From: Candidatus Planktophila sp.
GTDB taxonomy: Bacteria; Actinomycetota; Actinomycetes; Nanopelagicales; Nanopelagicaceae
NCBI GenBank assembly: GCA_009691135.1
Contig: SHVF01000007.1
Coordinates: 1 to 42,491, forward strand
Direction of reading: 5' to 3'
Length of the DNA stretch: 42,491 nucleotides
In this document: one piece after another, positions 24,548 through 33,897 of the stretch
How positions within the stretch are numbered: position 1 is the first letter of the stretch
How the letters are laid out: every line of letters begins with the position of its first letter
Program-made: the position numbers and the translations under genes
Notes under the pieces: model-generated
Database searches by the model: none
What the model saw: only the letters and a program-made list of their open reading frames with translations
Told to the model about the DNA's origin: nothing

Positions 24548-25183
24548 GTGCCCGAACAATTAGCCGATCAAAAAGCCGCCCTCGCGCGGATTCAAGAACA
24601 TCTGGAGAAATCTAGAGAACGAGTCTTGATCGGAATCATCGGCAAACCTGGTGCGGGAAAATCGACCCTTTCAAAATTTTTAATGGGAAAACTATCTAAA
24701 GAGTTGGTCACCGTTGTGCCAATGGATGGTTATCACCTCAGCAATAAAGTCCTTAAAGATTTAAAACGGTCTGATCGAAAAGGAGCGCCAGATACCTTTG
24801 ATGTGGCTGGCTTTGTCTCGCTGGTGAAACGAATTCGTTCAGAACAATCTCAAAGTATCTACTATCCAATATTTGATCGGGCAATTGAGGAGTCAATCGC
24901 TGCCCAAGGCGTGGTTACTTCTGCGACCAAGGTAGTAATTATTGAAGGCAACTATTTACTCCATGATGAGGGCGGCTGGGAAGTACTTAACGACCTTTTA
25001 GATGAAAGTTGGATGATTGACGTCGATGATGACAAGCGAATCTCCCGGTTAATTTCGCGCCACATCGCCTTTGGTAAAGATCCGGAAGCTGCCAAAGCAT
25101 GGGCAAAAGGAACCGATGAAGTAAATGCGAGGCTAATCGAACGAGGTCGCACCCGTGCCGATTTTATTATTGCTATTGATTAA
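24548..25183 (+). CDS. Nucleoside/nucleotide kinase family protein (FrcK/uridine-kinase-like)
   Basis: A 211-residue P-loop kinase: Walker A GKPGAGKST near residue 32, VVPMDGYHLSN, GAPDTFDV and VVIIEGNYLL, the order seen in the phosphoribulokinase/uridine kinase superfamily and in FrcK-type proteins encoded with fructose ABC importers. The substrate is probably a sugar or nucleoside. FrcK genes usually adjoin the transporter, and here the importer is 9 kb away. The start is GTG 24548 by promoter spacing. Its stop shares TTAA with the converging aminotransferase. Confidence 0.85.
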   Translation: MPEQLADQKAALARIQEHLEKSRERVLIGIIGKPGAGKSTLSKFLMGKLSKELVTVVPMDGYHLSNKVLKDLKRSDRKGAPDTFDVAGFVSLVKRIRSEQSQSIYYPIFDRAIEESIAAQGVVTSATKVVIIEGNYLLHDEGGWEVLNDLLDESWMIDVDDDKRISRLISRHIAFGKDPEAAKAWAKGTDEVNARLIERGRTRADFIIAID

Positions 25184-26574
25184 CTACGAAGAGCAACTGC
25201 AAAGGAACGGAAATCTTCGACCAAAATGTCGATCTCTTTCTGTCCGTGGGCAAGGCTAATCAACCACTGCTCATCTAATCCTGGAGGCGTAATAATCCCG
25301 CGGTTAAGTGACCAGAGCCAAGATAACTCAGCAACTGCAAAATCTGTTGCTTTATAATCACGATAGTTGCGAACTGGCGCTACAGACCAAGTAATACAGC
25401 CTTTAACTCCAAATCCAACAGTATGTGCTGGAAGTTGGAACTCTTCGATAATTTCAGTAATTCGATCAAGAGCTTGTTGGTTGAACGCTTCTGCAGTAGC
25501 CAAAGCATCTGCTGTACAAATTTTATCAACCGCTCTAATACCCGCCATTGCTAGCGGATTACCGTTGAAAGTACCAAAGTGAGCCATCTTGCCGTTGGAT
25601 ACAAAATCCATGTACTTCTTTTTCCCACCAAATGCAGCGAGGGTAAGTCCGCCGCCAATTGATTTAGCAAGTGTGATCAAATCTGGTTGAACGCCCAGTC
25701 GTTGTGCCGCCCCTTGATGACCTGCAGTAAGACCAGTCTTAACTTCATCAAAGATAAGGACGATGCCATATTGGTCGCAGAGTTCGCGAACACGTTCTAG
25801 ATATCCAGCATCTGGAAGAATTATGCCGATATTTTCAAGAACTGGTTCGACAATAAAGCAGGAAATCGTTTTTGCGTGCTTTTCAAATATACGTTCCAGC
25901 GCATCTGGGTTGTTATATGGAGTGACATAAACATTTCCAGTAACCAGATTTGAATCTGCAACCGGAGTTGGATCTTCTGCATCGCCCGCTTTATCTATAG
26001 ATGGTTTGCTGGAAACAACGAATGGATCGTAACTACCGTGATAGCCGCCTTCGACTTTTACGATGTCGCTCTTTCCGGTTGCTGATCGGGCAACGCGTAC
26101 GGCATACATTGTTGATTCGGTGCCCGAGTTAGTAAAACGCACTTGATCAATTCCAAAGCGGCGACAAATTCGCTCTGCCGCATCGGTTGAGATTGGTGAA
26201 GGAGTTACGAAGAGCATTCCGGTATTTAGCGCTGACTTGGTTTCTTCGACAACAACAGGATTGAGATGGCCGGCAAGCATTGCACCGAAGCCCATTGAGA
26301 GATCCAAGAGCTGGCGTCCATCGACATCGGTCATCCAAGCGCCTTTAGCCGAGACGATTGAGATCGGATATGGATCCCAATGTTGGAAACTGGAGGTAAC
26401 ACCGAGTGGGAGTGACTTCATGGAGCGTGCGCTCTCGGCCTGTGAACCCTTGGTGTTGCTAGTAAATAGTTGCCACTCTGAAGCTAGTAAGGAAGCTACT
26501 TTTTCAGGAGATATCGGCGTGGATGTTGCTGGTGTTGATCTGAAACTTTCCGCATGATGCGATTGTGTAATCAT
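25180..26574 (-). CDS. Class III aminotransferase (glutamate-1-semialdehyde aminomutase-like)
   Basis: About 464 residues. Features are MGFGAMLAGHLNP, FTNSGTESTMYAVRVAR, a PLP-contacting IFDEVKTG, and the Schiff-base lysine in LITLAKSIGGG. The overall arrangement resembles HemL, but a 40-residue N-terminal extension and the changed lysine context (HemL usually has LGKIIGGG) suggest a paralogue acting on another amine. I prefer ATG 26574 over the TTG at 26592. A near-consensus TACAGC lies 6 nt before it. No haem genes are adjacent. Confidence 0.85.
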   Translation of the reverse strand: MITQSHHAESFRSTPATSTPISPEKVASLLASEWQLFTSNTKGSQAESARSMKSLPLGVTSSFQHWDPYPISIVSAKGAWMTDVDGRQLLDLSMGFGAMLAGHLNPVVVEETKSALNTGMLFVTPSPISTDAAERICRRFGIDQVRFTNSGTESTMYAVRVARSATGKSDIVKVEGGYHGSYDPFVVSSKPSIDKAGDAEDPTPVADSNLVTGNVYVTPYNNPDALERIFEKHAKTISCFIVEPVLENIGIILPDAGYLERVRELCDQYGIVLIFDEVKTGLTAGHQGAAQRLGVQPDLITLAKSIGGGLTLAAFGGKKKYMDFVSNGKMAHFGTFNGNPLAMAGIRAVDKICTADALATAEAFNQQALDRITEIIEEFQLPAHTVGFGVKGCITWSVAPVRNYRDYKATDFAVAELSWLWSLNRGIITPPGLDEQWLISLAHGQKEIDILVEDFRSFAVALRS

Positions 26575-26710
26575 TTTAAAGCTGTACGGCAAAGGTTTCT
26601 GATTTAGAAACTCGTTTGAGAAGTACTCTCCCCGTCATTTTCATTCTTTCGAATGTGGGATAAGTATCTCCGAAGTCAAAAAAAGTTGCAACCCCACCCC
26701 ATTTTATGCG

Positions 26711-26739
26711 AGAAGTTCGGGCGTGTCTCCTAAACTTCT
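26711..26739. promoter_or_regulatory. Inverted repeat in the aminotransferase/glycosyltransferase gap
   Basis: AGAAGTT (26711-26717) and AACTTCT (26733-26739) form a perfect 7-bp inverted repeat just before ATG 26747. A second one, GTTTCT-5-AGAAAC, lies at 26595-26611. Both sit in the 170-nt divergent gap and may be operators or mRNA hairpins. A TAAACT at 26731-26736 could be a -10. Confidence 0.3.
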
Positions 26740-26746
26740 GATTGTT

Positions 26747-28162
26747 ATGGAAAAAACCACAATTATTCTTGCAACAAGTAATGGCGTAGGAATGGGCCAT
26801 TTAGCGCGTGCATCCGCCATTGCACTTGCCTTAAAAGAATATGCGAATCCAATTATTGTTTCTATGGCCGGCGGAATTGCCGAAGTTCCAGAATTTATGG
26901 GAATACGTTGTGAGTACATTCCAGGTCGCGATCGTTTATGGATGTCTCGCGAAAAATGGGACGCGTACTTGCGTGACAGATTGTTGGCACTTGTCGATGA
27001 AACTGGCGCAAAAGTTTTATCTTTCGATGGCGTAGTTCCGTACCCAGGTGTTATCGCCGCAAAATTTGGCAATCCAAAACTTTCATTAGTTTGGGTGCGA
27101 CGTGGTCTTTGGCAGAAAAAACCACAACGCTTCGTACTTGGTCTGCAATCAAAGATGATGGATCACATCGTTGAACCCGGGGATATTGCCCGTAGTTATG
27201 ACTTTGGGCCAACGGCTGTCCGTAAAGATGCCACACTAACGTCACCTGTTTCGCTCTTTCAAAAAGCCGATGCGTTTACACGTGATGAAGCGCGTAAAAT
27301 TCTGGGGCTAGATTTGAGCCGTCCCGCCGTTCTGGTTCAACTTGGAACAGGCGACAGTGATGTGAATGAGAAGATGACTGCTGCGCTAACGGGATTACTT
27401 GGGTGGGAAGATCTACAAGTTATTTTGACCAAACAACCACTTGATAAAGATGGCAAGTCACTTGCACCGGAAGGGCTAGATATTCGTGTTGTGCGTTACT
27501 TCCCCCTAGCTAAAGTGCTGCACGCCTTTGATGCCAGTGTTTGTGCTACCGGTTATAACGGGGTGCACGAGTTGTTGCCAGCACAAGTTCCGACAGTTTT
27601 TGTATCAAATATTCGCGGAACCGATGATCAAGAAGCGCGCGCTAAGTGGTGCCACGATTTTGGATTTGCCCTGCGCGCTGATCAAGCAGATCTGGCAGAT
27701 GTGATAGCCAAAGTCCGCCAACTGCAAGATCCTGAAATTCGCAGACGTTTATCGAGTAAGTGCGAAGAGCTACCGGAACCGACCGGCGGTGCGGAAATTG
27801 CCAAAATTCTTTATAAACTTGCGATTGCGAAAGACCCGATTAGACCATCGCGGATAACTTACCTGCGTTTAACGGTTCAAGAACATATTAATCGCGGAAT
27901 GCGCCATGTTGTTTATCTTGGTCTTCGCAGAGCTGGACTCGTTTATCGCGTGATTAACCCACACATTGTTGTGCAAGTGACTAGACAAGAACCACCATTT
28001 TGGGGTGATCAACACACGGCAAAAGAGTTATACCCACTAATAAAAAGCGAACAACGTTTTGAACATTTGATTGCAGGGGCATCCGAAAAATATAAATCTC
28101 GCCGTGCGCAAATTGCAGAAGCCGCGTATGGTGAGCACCTAGAGGTGATTAAAAAGAAATGA
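26747..28162 (+). CDS. Glycosyltransferase, MurG-like (GT28/GT-B type)
   Basis: About 471 residues. The N-terminal ATSNGVGMGHLARASAIA loop resembles the G-loop of MurG-type GT-B enzymes, and the second domain has VLVQLGTGDSD, FDASVCATGYNGVHELL and PTVFVSN in the donor-binding positions. An extension of about 100 residues with basic helices at the C-terminus is not part of the usual fold. It probably transfers a sugar to a lipid or cell-wall acceptor; donor and acceptor are unknown. ATG 26747 fits the family, and GTG 26723 is possible. It overlaps the next gene by 4 nt (ATGA). Confidence 0.75.
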   Translation: MEKTTIILATSNGVGMGHLARASAIALALKEYANPIIVSMAGGIAEVPEFMGIRCEYIPGRDRLWMSREKWDAYLRDRLLALVDETGAKVLSFDGVVPYPGVIAAKFGNPKLSLVWVRRGLWQKKPQRFVLGLQSKMMDHIVEPGDIARSYDFGPTAVRKDATLTSPVSLFQKADAFTRDEARKILGLDLSRPAVLVQLGTGDSDVNEKMTAALTGLLGWEDLQVILTKQPLDKDGKSLAPEGLDIRVVRYFPLAKVLHAFDASVCATGYNGVHELLPAQVPTVFVSNIRGTDDQEARAKWCHDFGFALRADQADLADVIAKVRQLQDPEIRRRLSSKCEELPEPTGGAEIAKILYKLAIAKDPIRPSRITYLRLTVQEHINRGMRHVVYLGLRRAGLVYRVINPHIVVQVTRQEPPFWGDQHTAKELYPLIKSEQRFEHLIAGASEKYKSRRAQIAEAAYGEHLEVIKKK

Positions 28163-28488
28163 AAATCAGAACTTGGTTTAAAAAAACTGAAATTGGTCGC
28201 GTTGTCTGGCGCGTAATTATTGGCGCAATTGGTGGACTCATAACCGTATTTGGCGCAATTACTTTGGTTGGCCCCGGCCCTGGAATTTTGATTGTCTTAG
28301 GAGGCCTTGGAATTTTGGCAACTGAATTTGCTTGGGCAGCGCGTGTAATGGTGCGTACGCGAACTTATGCACAAAGAGCTGCCGATAAAGTTGGCATACC
28401 CAAGTGGGTGCAACTCGCCCTCATAGCAGGGGCCGCACTAATTTCAATCATAGTTATTTTGTATTTATTTTCGACAGGAAAGATTTAA
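28159..28488 (+). CDS. PGPGW-domain small membrane protein
   Basis: A 109-residue integral membrane protein of the actinobacterial PGPGW/TIGR02611 family. Two hydrophobic segments flank the central VGPGPGILIVLGGLGILATEFAWA, and a third hydrophobic segment lies at the C-terminus. The family's role is unknown. Overlap with the glycosyltransferase suggests co-translation, possibly a membrane partner in envelope glycosylation; that is inference only. Confidence 0.85.
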   Translation: MKIRTWFKKTEIGRVVWRVIIGAIGGLITVFGAITLVGPGPGILIVLGGLGILATEFAWAARVMVRTRTYAQRAADKVGIPKWVQLALIAGAALISIIVILYLFSTGKI

Positions 28489-28515
28489 ATAAGCACTTAG
28501 TCTGTGTAATGCGCT

Positions 28516-29313
28516 TTAGAACTGAGAGCGGATATCCCAGAGATCCTTGAATACGGGGCTAAATAAAGTGCTTGCTAAATATTTAACTCCATCTGATCCA
28601 CCGGTGCCAGCTTTTTGGCCGATAGTGCGTTCCACCATTTTCACGTGGCGATAACGCCACTCTTGTAGGCCTTCATCAATGTCCATCAGCCTTTCGCAGA
28701 CCATTGCAGATTCTGGATCGTTGCGATGTACGGCAAGCAACACTTCAATAACGCGTGGATCTGATTGATAGTGAGTAGATTTATCGCGTTCCAAAATTTC
28801 TGGTGGAATCTTGTGACCGCGCTTATCCAAATATACAAGAGTCGAGTCCCAAATCGAATTGCGAGATGTAATCTCCTTTATTTCTACTTGCACATCTATC
28901 GGTAGATGCGATGACATCTTGGTGTCACGTCTACCTAGTAGCGCCTCTACTTTTCTAAACTGCGCAGATTGAAAGCCACTAGATGATGATAAATATCCAC
29001 GGAATGCGTTGAATTGCAGGGGTGTCATCGTCTCTAAAATATCCACTTGGGTCACGCAAACTTTAAGAATTGTACGTATACGACCAAGCATAGCGAGTGA
29101 TCGATGAGTATCTCCTGCTTCTAAAGATTTAGCTGCTGCATTGAATTCATGAATTAATTGCTTAAACCAGAGTTCATAACTCTGGTGGATGATAATAAAT
29201 AACATCTCATCATGTTCGGGCCCGTTAGATAAAGGCTTTTGAAGATTAAGCAGGTCATCTATCGCTAAATAAGAGTTATATGTAAGAGCTGAATCAAACT
29301 CTGATTCACTCAT
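28516..29313 (-). CDS. kynA: Tryptophan 2,3-dioxygenase
   Basis: A 265-residue haem dioxygenase. DEMLFIIIHQSYELWFKQ holds the distal-pocket His43, and EWRYRHVKMVER holds His223, the likely proximal haem ligand, followed by GTGGSDGVKYL for substrate carboxylate binding. It opens the indole ring of L-tryptophan to N-formylkynurenine. Its ATG overlaps the kynureninase stop (ATGA), giving an operon in the order kynU-kynA. The formamidase that links the two steps is not in this window. Confidence 0.95.
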   Translation of the reverse strand: MSESEFDSALTYNSYLAIDDLLNLQKPLSNGPEHDEMLFIIIHQSYELWFKQLIHEFNAAAKSLEAGDTHRSLAMLGRIRTILKVCVTQVDILETMTPLQFNAFRGYLSSSSGFQSAQFRKVEALLGRRDTKMSSHLPIDVQVEIKEITSRNSIWDSTLVYLDKRGHKIPPEILERDKSTHYQSDPRVIEVLLAVHRNDPESAMVCERLMDIDEGLQEWRYRHVKMVERTIGQKAGTGGSDGVKYLASTLFSPVFKDLWDIRSQF

Positions 29314-30584
29314 GTAACTCTCGAATCTGTTATTTTAATTTTTTCATATTGACGAGATATAACAAGGTCGCGAATTCGTGCGAAGCCATCCCAAACTTCA
29401 ACGTAAGAAGTAGGAAGTGGTGCGATCGCTAATCGAATCGCATCCGGGGTTCGATAATCTGGAATCACGCTTGCGAATTCGCGAAGCGCTGTACAAATTC
29501 GAGCAGCATCTGGATGACGGAGAGAGATATGTCCGCCGCGTTCTTGTGGGTTGCGCGAAGTCAATAAAGTAAATCCAAGATCGGCAAGCCAGGCGTCATA
29601 GAGTTGAATCATCATCTCGGTGCCAATCGCTGCTTTCTCAGATATCGCTCCAATACCAGCTTTTTCAATCATACTGAAAGCACTTTTGACGCAACGCAAA
29701 CCGATAATAGAGGGAGATGCGATTTGGAATCCACGAATACCTTCGGCTTTTTCAAAATTAGCACCCATTGCAAATTGGTCACCTTGTGAGAACCATCCCT
29801 GTATTGGCACCTGCAGCTCAGCTTGTACTTTTTTATTTACATATAACCAAGCGGGCGAACCGGGACCCGAGTTTCCATATTTATAAGTACAGCCAACTGC
29901 GATATCAACGCCATTTTTATCGAAATCCATTTCAATGGCTCCGACTGCATGGCTGGCATCCCACAACATAAGTGCGCCATGTTTGCGAGTTAAATCAGTC
30001 AAAGATTTAATGTCATTGCGCGCACCTGAGCGATATTGAATAACTTCTAGCGTTACAAGTGCTACATCATCACTTAAATAAGGGGCGAGAATTTCTGGAG
30101 TAATTCTTTCATTCTCTGCTGATCCCGGAGATTCGTTATCAATAATTATCAAGTTAAGACCAAGTTGTTTGGCTAGACCTTCGAGAATGTAACGATCTGT
30201 TGGAAAGTTAGCGGCGTCGGTAATTATTGTCTTGCGCCCCGGTCGGGCGCTTATCGCAGCAAGTGCTAATTGGTAGAAATTAACTGATGTGGTGTCACAG
30301 GCTAGAACTTGGCCAGCAGCTGCTCCCAGCGTTGCACGACCAATTAAATCGCCGGTTGGCTGAGCTTCATCGACCCAATGGCCCCATCCAGTTACTACTT
30401 CTGGACCCCATTCATTTTTCATAAAAGAATTAATGGCATCAATTGTCGAAAGTGGAAGTCGACCTAGCGAATTTCCATCCAGATAACAGACATTTGGATC
30501 GTTGACCACAAATTGTGAGCGAAAACGCGCCAGTGGATCACGCGAATCTAGGTCTAGTGCGAATTGTCGGTCAGTGGCTTTCAT
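29310..30584 (-). CDS. kynU: Kynureninase
   Basis: A 424-residue fold-type I PLP enzyme. Features are YLDGNSLGRLP near the N-terminus, GWGHWVDEAQP, LWDASHAVGA with the PLP-binding Asp, and GCTYKYGNSGPG with the Schiff-base lysine. It cleaves kynurenine to anthranilate and alanine. ATG 30584 has TACCTT 6 nt upstream (leaderless), sharing its TA with the -10 of the divergent ABC-F gene. Confidence 0.95.
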   Translation of the reverse strand: MKATDRQFALDLDSRDPLARFRSQFVVNDPNVCYLDGNSLGRLPLSTIDAINSFMKNEWGPEVVTGWGHWVDEAQPTGDLIGRATLGAAAGQVLACDTTSVNFYQLALAAISARPGRKTIITDAANFPTDRYILEGLAKQLGLNLIIIDNESPGSAENERITPEILAPYLSDDVALVTLEVIQYRSGARNDIKSLTDLTRKHGALMLWDASHAVGAIEMDFDKNGVDIAVGCTYKYGNSGPGSPAWLYVNKKVQAELQVPIQGWFSQGDQFAMGANFEKAEGIRGFQIASPSIIGLRCVKSAFSMIEKAGIGAISEKAAIGTEMMIQLYDAWLADLGFTLLTSRNPQERGGHISLRHPDAARICTALREFASVIPDYRTPDAIRLAIAPLPTSYVEVWDGFARIRDLVISRQYEKIKITDSRVT

Positions 30585-30590
30585 AATTGA

Positions 30591-30600
30591 AAGGTACGCT
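30591..30600. promoter_or_regulatory. Symmetric bidirectional -10 element
   Basis: AAGGTACGCT reads A-nnn-TA-nnn-T. On the minus strand it gives TACCTT, 6 nt before kynU ATG 30584. On the plus strand it gives TACGCT, 8 nt before GTG 30609 of the ABC-F gene. It has the same design as the site at 2360-2369. Confidence 0.6.
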
Positions 30601-30608
30601 CTTCCATC

Positions 30609-32378
30609 GTGATGCGCAATCTAGTAAATATCGAAGAGGTTAGTAAAGCCTTTGATATTAGAGCGCTGCTCGAAAGAGTTTCTTTGGGTGTTTCTGAGGG
30701 TGATCGCATCGGAATAGTTGGTCGTAATGGTTCAGGTAAAAGCACTCTAATGAAAATTATTGCAGCAGTTGAAAGTCCAGATGAAGGACGAGTGACAAAA
30801 TCAAACTCGGCAAAAATCGGCTTACTTTCACAAGTTGATAAGGCAGATCCAAATTTGACTGTTGGTGATGTCGTACTTGGCGATAGAGCAAAACACGAGT
30901 GGGCCAGCGATGCTGGAATCCGCGAAGTCTTTACTGGTCTATTTGGCGGATTTGATGATCATTTATTTGAAAGGACTTTTGCAACTTTATCTGGCGGAGA
31001 AAAACGTCGTGTCGGATTGGCAAAGTTACTAATCGATGATTTAGATCTAATTCTTCTTGATGAGCCAACTAACCACTTAGATGTGGAAGGTGTTTCCTGG
31101 CTGGCAAGCCACTTAAATCTCCGTAAATCCCTAGCTGTATTGGTTATTACTCACGATCGTTGGTTCTTAGATGCGGTGACCGAGCGCACTTGGGAAGTTG
31201 TTGGTGGGAAAATCGAAGAGTATGACGGTGGTTATTCAGCATTTGTGTTGGCAAAAGCAGAACGTGCGCGCCAAGCAAATGCGATGGATGCCAGAAGAAA
31301 TAACTTGATCCGCAAAGAACTTGCCTGGTTGCGACGTGGCGCACCAGCTCGCACAACTAAACCAAAGTTTCGCGTTGATGCTGCAAATGTCTTAATCGCC
31401 GAAGAACCCGCACCGCGAGATCAAGGTGAACTCTTAAAGTTTGCGCGCAACCGACTTGGAAATACGGTCTATGAAGCACATCATCTGCAAGTGCGAGCAG
31501 GCGAGAAAGACTTAATTGATGATCTTTACTGGAACGTAGGTCCAGGTGATCGAATTGGAATTGTTGGAATCAACGGCGCTGGTAAAACCACTTTGATGCG
31601 TACTTTGGTCGGAGAGATTCAACCATTTGCAGGTAAATTAGTAACTGGCGTAACTGTAAAAGCCGCATTTCTAACGCAGCATTTAGATGAGTTAAATCCA
31701 CAGTGGCGGGTTCTTGAAGCAGTTGAAAAAGTTGCTGCACATATCGAACTTGGAAATGGAAAATCACTTTCCGCATCTCAACTATGTGAACGATTAGGAT
31801 TTGATAAAGATTCACAATGGACGCCGGTTGGGGATCTCTCTGGTGGCGAAAAGCGCAGATTACAACTGACCCGCCTTTTAATGGATTCCCCAAATGTTTT
31901 ATTACTAGATGAGCCAACAAATGATTTCGACATCGAAACCCTTACTGAACTTGAAGATCTATTAGACAGCTACGGCGGGACTCTGGTCGTAATTTCCCAC
32001 GATCGCTATTTTCTGGAAAGAGTTTGTGATCGATTTGTTGGCCTCCTGGGCGATAAAGTCTTGCGTGATTTGCCACGTGGCGTGGATCAATATCTCGAGC
32101 AAAGGGCAGCTGCATTACCAAGTGCGGGCTCAGAAGAAAAAAGCAAGACAGTTTCTTCTGCGGCAGAGCAACGTCAATTTAAGAAAGATTTAGCACGCCT
32201 AGAAAGACAGATAGAGAAAGCAAGGGTTCGAATAACCAAACTAGAACAGGATCAGGCCGCTGCTGCTTTTGAACCTGCAGAATTAGCACGAGTAATGAGC
32301 GAACTGGAATATGCGCGGACGGAACTTAACTCTCGCGAGGAGGAATGGCTAGAAGTGACACTTCTACTGGAGTCATAA
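30609..32378 (+). CDS. ABC-F family ATPase (Uup-like, ribosome-associated)
   Basis: A 589-residue soluble protein with two ATPase domains and no membrane segment. First domain: GRNGSGKST, LSGGEKRRVGL, LILLDEPTNHLD. Second domain: GINGAGKTT, LSGGEKRRLQL, VLLLDEPTNDFD. The interdomain linker is basic, and the C-terminal 80 residues form a charged coiled coil like that of Uup. ABC-F proteins act on translating ribosomes; the specific role (Uup-like or other) is not certain. GTG 30609 is set by promoter spacing; ATG 30612 follows immediately. Confidence 0.9.
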   Translation: MMRNLVNIEEVSKAFDIRALLERVSLGVSEGDRIGIVGRNGSGKSTLMKIIAAVESPDEGRVTKSNSAKIGLLSQVDKADPNLTVGDVVLGDRAKHEWASDAGIREVFTGLFGGFDDHLFERTFATLSGGEKRRVGLAKLLIDDLDLILLDEPTNHLDVEGVSWLASHLNLRKSLAVLVITHDRWFLDAVTERTWEVVGGKIEEYDGGYSAFVLAKAERARQANAMDARRNNLIRKELAWLRRGAPARTTKPKFRVDAANVLIAEEPAPRDQGELLKFARNRLGNTVYEAHHLQVRAGEKDLIDDLYWNVGPGDRIGIVGINGAGKTTLMRTLVGEIQPFAGKLVTGVTVKAAFLTQHLDELNPQWRVLEAVEKVAAHIELGNGKSLSASQLCERLGFDKDSQWTPVGDLSGGEKRRLQLTRLLMDSPNVLLLDEPTNDFDIETLTELEDLLDSYGGTLVVISHDRYFLERVCDRFVGLLGDKVLRDLPRGVDQYLEQRAAALPSAGSEEKSKTVSSAAEQRQFKKDLARLERQIEKARVRITKLEQDQAAAAFEPAELARVMSELEYARTELNSREEEWLEVTLLLES

Positions 32379-32380
32379 GT

Positions 32381-32386
32381 TAAAAT
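32381..32386 (+). promoter_or_regulatory. Leaderless -10 box of the UPF0114 gene
   Basis: TAAAAT lies 6 nt before ATG 32393 and starts 3 nt after the ABC-F stop. Confidence 0.55.
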
Positions 32387-32392
32387 ATATTC

Positions 32393-32923
32393 ATGAGCAA
32401 AATTTCACACGCCGTAGAAGTAGTTCTCTTCCGTAGTCGATTCTTGTTAGCTCCGATGTACCTCGGATTAGTTGGCGCCTTGGTGCTTTTAGCCTACCGA
32501 TTTATCGTGGAGTTTTGGCATTTGGCTGAAAAAACTGTGGAAATGTCCGCGAGTGAATTTACCTTGGCACTTTTGGCGCTGCTCGATCTAACGCTATTGG
32601 CAAACCTAATTTTGATGGTGATTTTTGCTGGATACGAAAACTTCGTTTCCCGAATTGATATTGCAACCGAGTCAAAAGATCGTCCGCATTGGATGGGTAC
32701 TATTGATTTCAGTGGGCTAAAAATAAAGCTGATCGGCTCACTAGTTGCTATTTCTGTTATAGAGCTCTTGAAAGATTTTATTGAGCTTTCCGGTGAAGAC
32801 GAAGTAGGGGAAGGAACCGTCTGGCGTATCGCTATACATCTAACATTTGTAATTTCAGGAGTTCTTTTTGCATTAATGGATTGGATTGCGGATAAGCGCA
32901 AGTTTGATGGCACGCATCCGTAG
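32393..32923 (+). CDS. UPF0114 (YqhA-like) membrane protein
   Basis: A 176-residue protein with about four hydrophobic segments. VLFRSRFLLAPMYLGL at the N-terminus and the NFVSRID and LKDFIEL segments match the UPF0114/YqhA family, whose function is unknown. It has its own leaderless promoter. Its stop TAG overlaps the GTG of the next gene by one base, so the pair is coupled. Confidence 0.88.
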   Translation: MSKISHAVEVVLFRSRFLLAPMYLGLVGALVLLAYRFIVEFWHLAEKTVEMSASEFTLALLALLDLTLLANLILMVIFAGYENFVSRIDIATESKDRPHWMGTIDFSGLKIKLIGSLVAISVIELLKDFIELSGEDEVGEGTVWRIAIHLTFVISGVLFALMDWIADKRKFDGTHP

Positions 32924-33897
32924 TGAACTTATCAATATTGAATAAGAGCAGTTCTCGTTTAGATATTCTCGCGGCAATCTCGGGTTTAATGATCGCGGTA
33001 CAAGCACGTGCCAATGGAGAACTTTCGTATCGCATGGGAAACCCAATTGAAGCCGCACTTGTATCTTTCGGTTCAGGCTTAATTATTATTTCTTTAATTT
33101 CAGCCTTTAACCCAGCAATTAAAAATGGAATTAGAAATCTTCGTGGTGCTGTGGCGAGAAAAGAAATTCCACTTTGGACTCTCTTTGCTGGCATGCTTGG
33201 TGGAAGTTTTGTTGCCGTTCAAACTCAGATAGTTCCAATCATTGGCGTGGCAATTTATTCAGTCGCATCGATTGCTGGCCAAAGCGCTACCTCACTACTA
33301 GTAGACCGCATCGGTTTAACTGGTGGTGGAAAGAAGCACATCACCGTTAGGCGTTTAGCGGCTGCTGGAATAACCGTATTAGCGGTGCTAATTTCCGTCC
33401 TTGATCGCATAGAAGCCAACAACCTCTCGGTTATTGCGGTTTTATTGGGTTGCTTTGCTGGGGCAATAGTGGGCGTGCAACGAGCGCTAAACGGTCAAAT
33501 TAATGAAAGTACACATCAAAGTTTTACTACTTCTCTGCTTAATTTCATTATGGGAACAACAATTCTGGTGATCTTCCTAGGTATTGGCATGCTGATTAAC
33601 CGCACCGACATAGTTTCACTTCCTGCTGGCCCGTGGTGGATGTATACCGGTGGAACTATCGGAATTATTTATATTGCATTCACTTCAACGATAGTTCAAC
33701 ACTTAGGAGTTCTAACCTTCACACTAATCAGTGTTGGTGGGCAGCTAGTTGGTTCGCTATTGATTGACTTCTACTCACCAACTGAAGGTGTGCATATCAG
33801 CGTTTACTTGGTAACTGGAATTCTTATGACTTATCTTGGTGTGGTCGTGGGCGGCGTCGGTAATTTACCCAAGTTGAAATTAAGGATGCGCCAATAA
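32923..33897 (+). CDS. DMT family transporter (YdcZ/DUF606 type)
   Basis: A 324-residue integral membrane protein with about ten hydrophobic segments in two similar halves. Each half has a VQxxxNG-type motif (AVQARANGELS, VQRALNGQIN), as in tandem DUF606 proteins. The substrate is unknown. GTG 32923 overlaps the preceding stop. The last 74 bp are antisense to the end of the dedA-like gene, encoding the C-terminal tails of both proteins. Confidence 0.88.
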   Translation: MNLSILNKSSSRLDILAAISGLMIAVQARANGELSYRMGNPIEAALVSFGSGLIIISLISAFNPAIKNGIRNLRGAVARKEIPLWTLFAGMLGGSFVAVQTQIVPIIGVAIYSVASIAGQSATSLLVDRIGLTGGGKKHITVRRLAAAGITVLAVLISVLDRIEANNLSVIAVLLGCFAGAIVGVQRALNGQINESTHQSFTTSLLNFIMGTTILVIFLGIGMLINRTDIVSLPAGPWWMYTGGTIGIIYIAFTSTIVQHLGVLTFTLISVGGQLVGSLLIDFYSPTEGVHISVYLVTGILMTYLGVVVGGVGNLPKLKLRMRQ

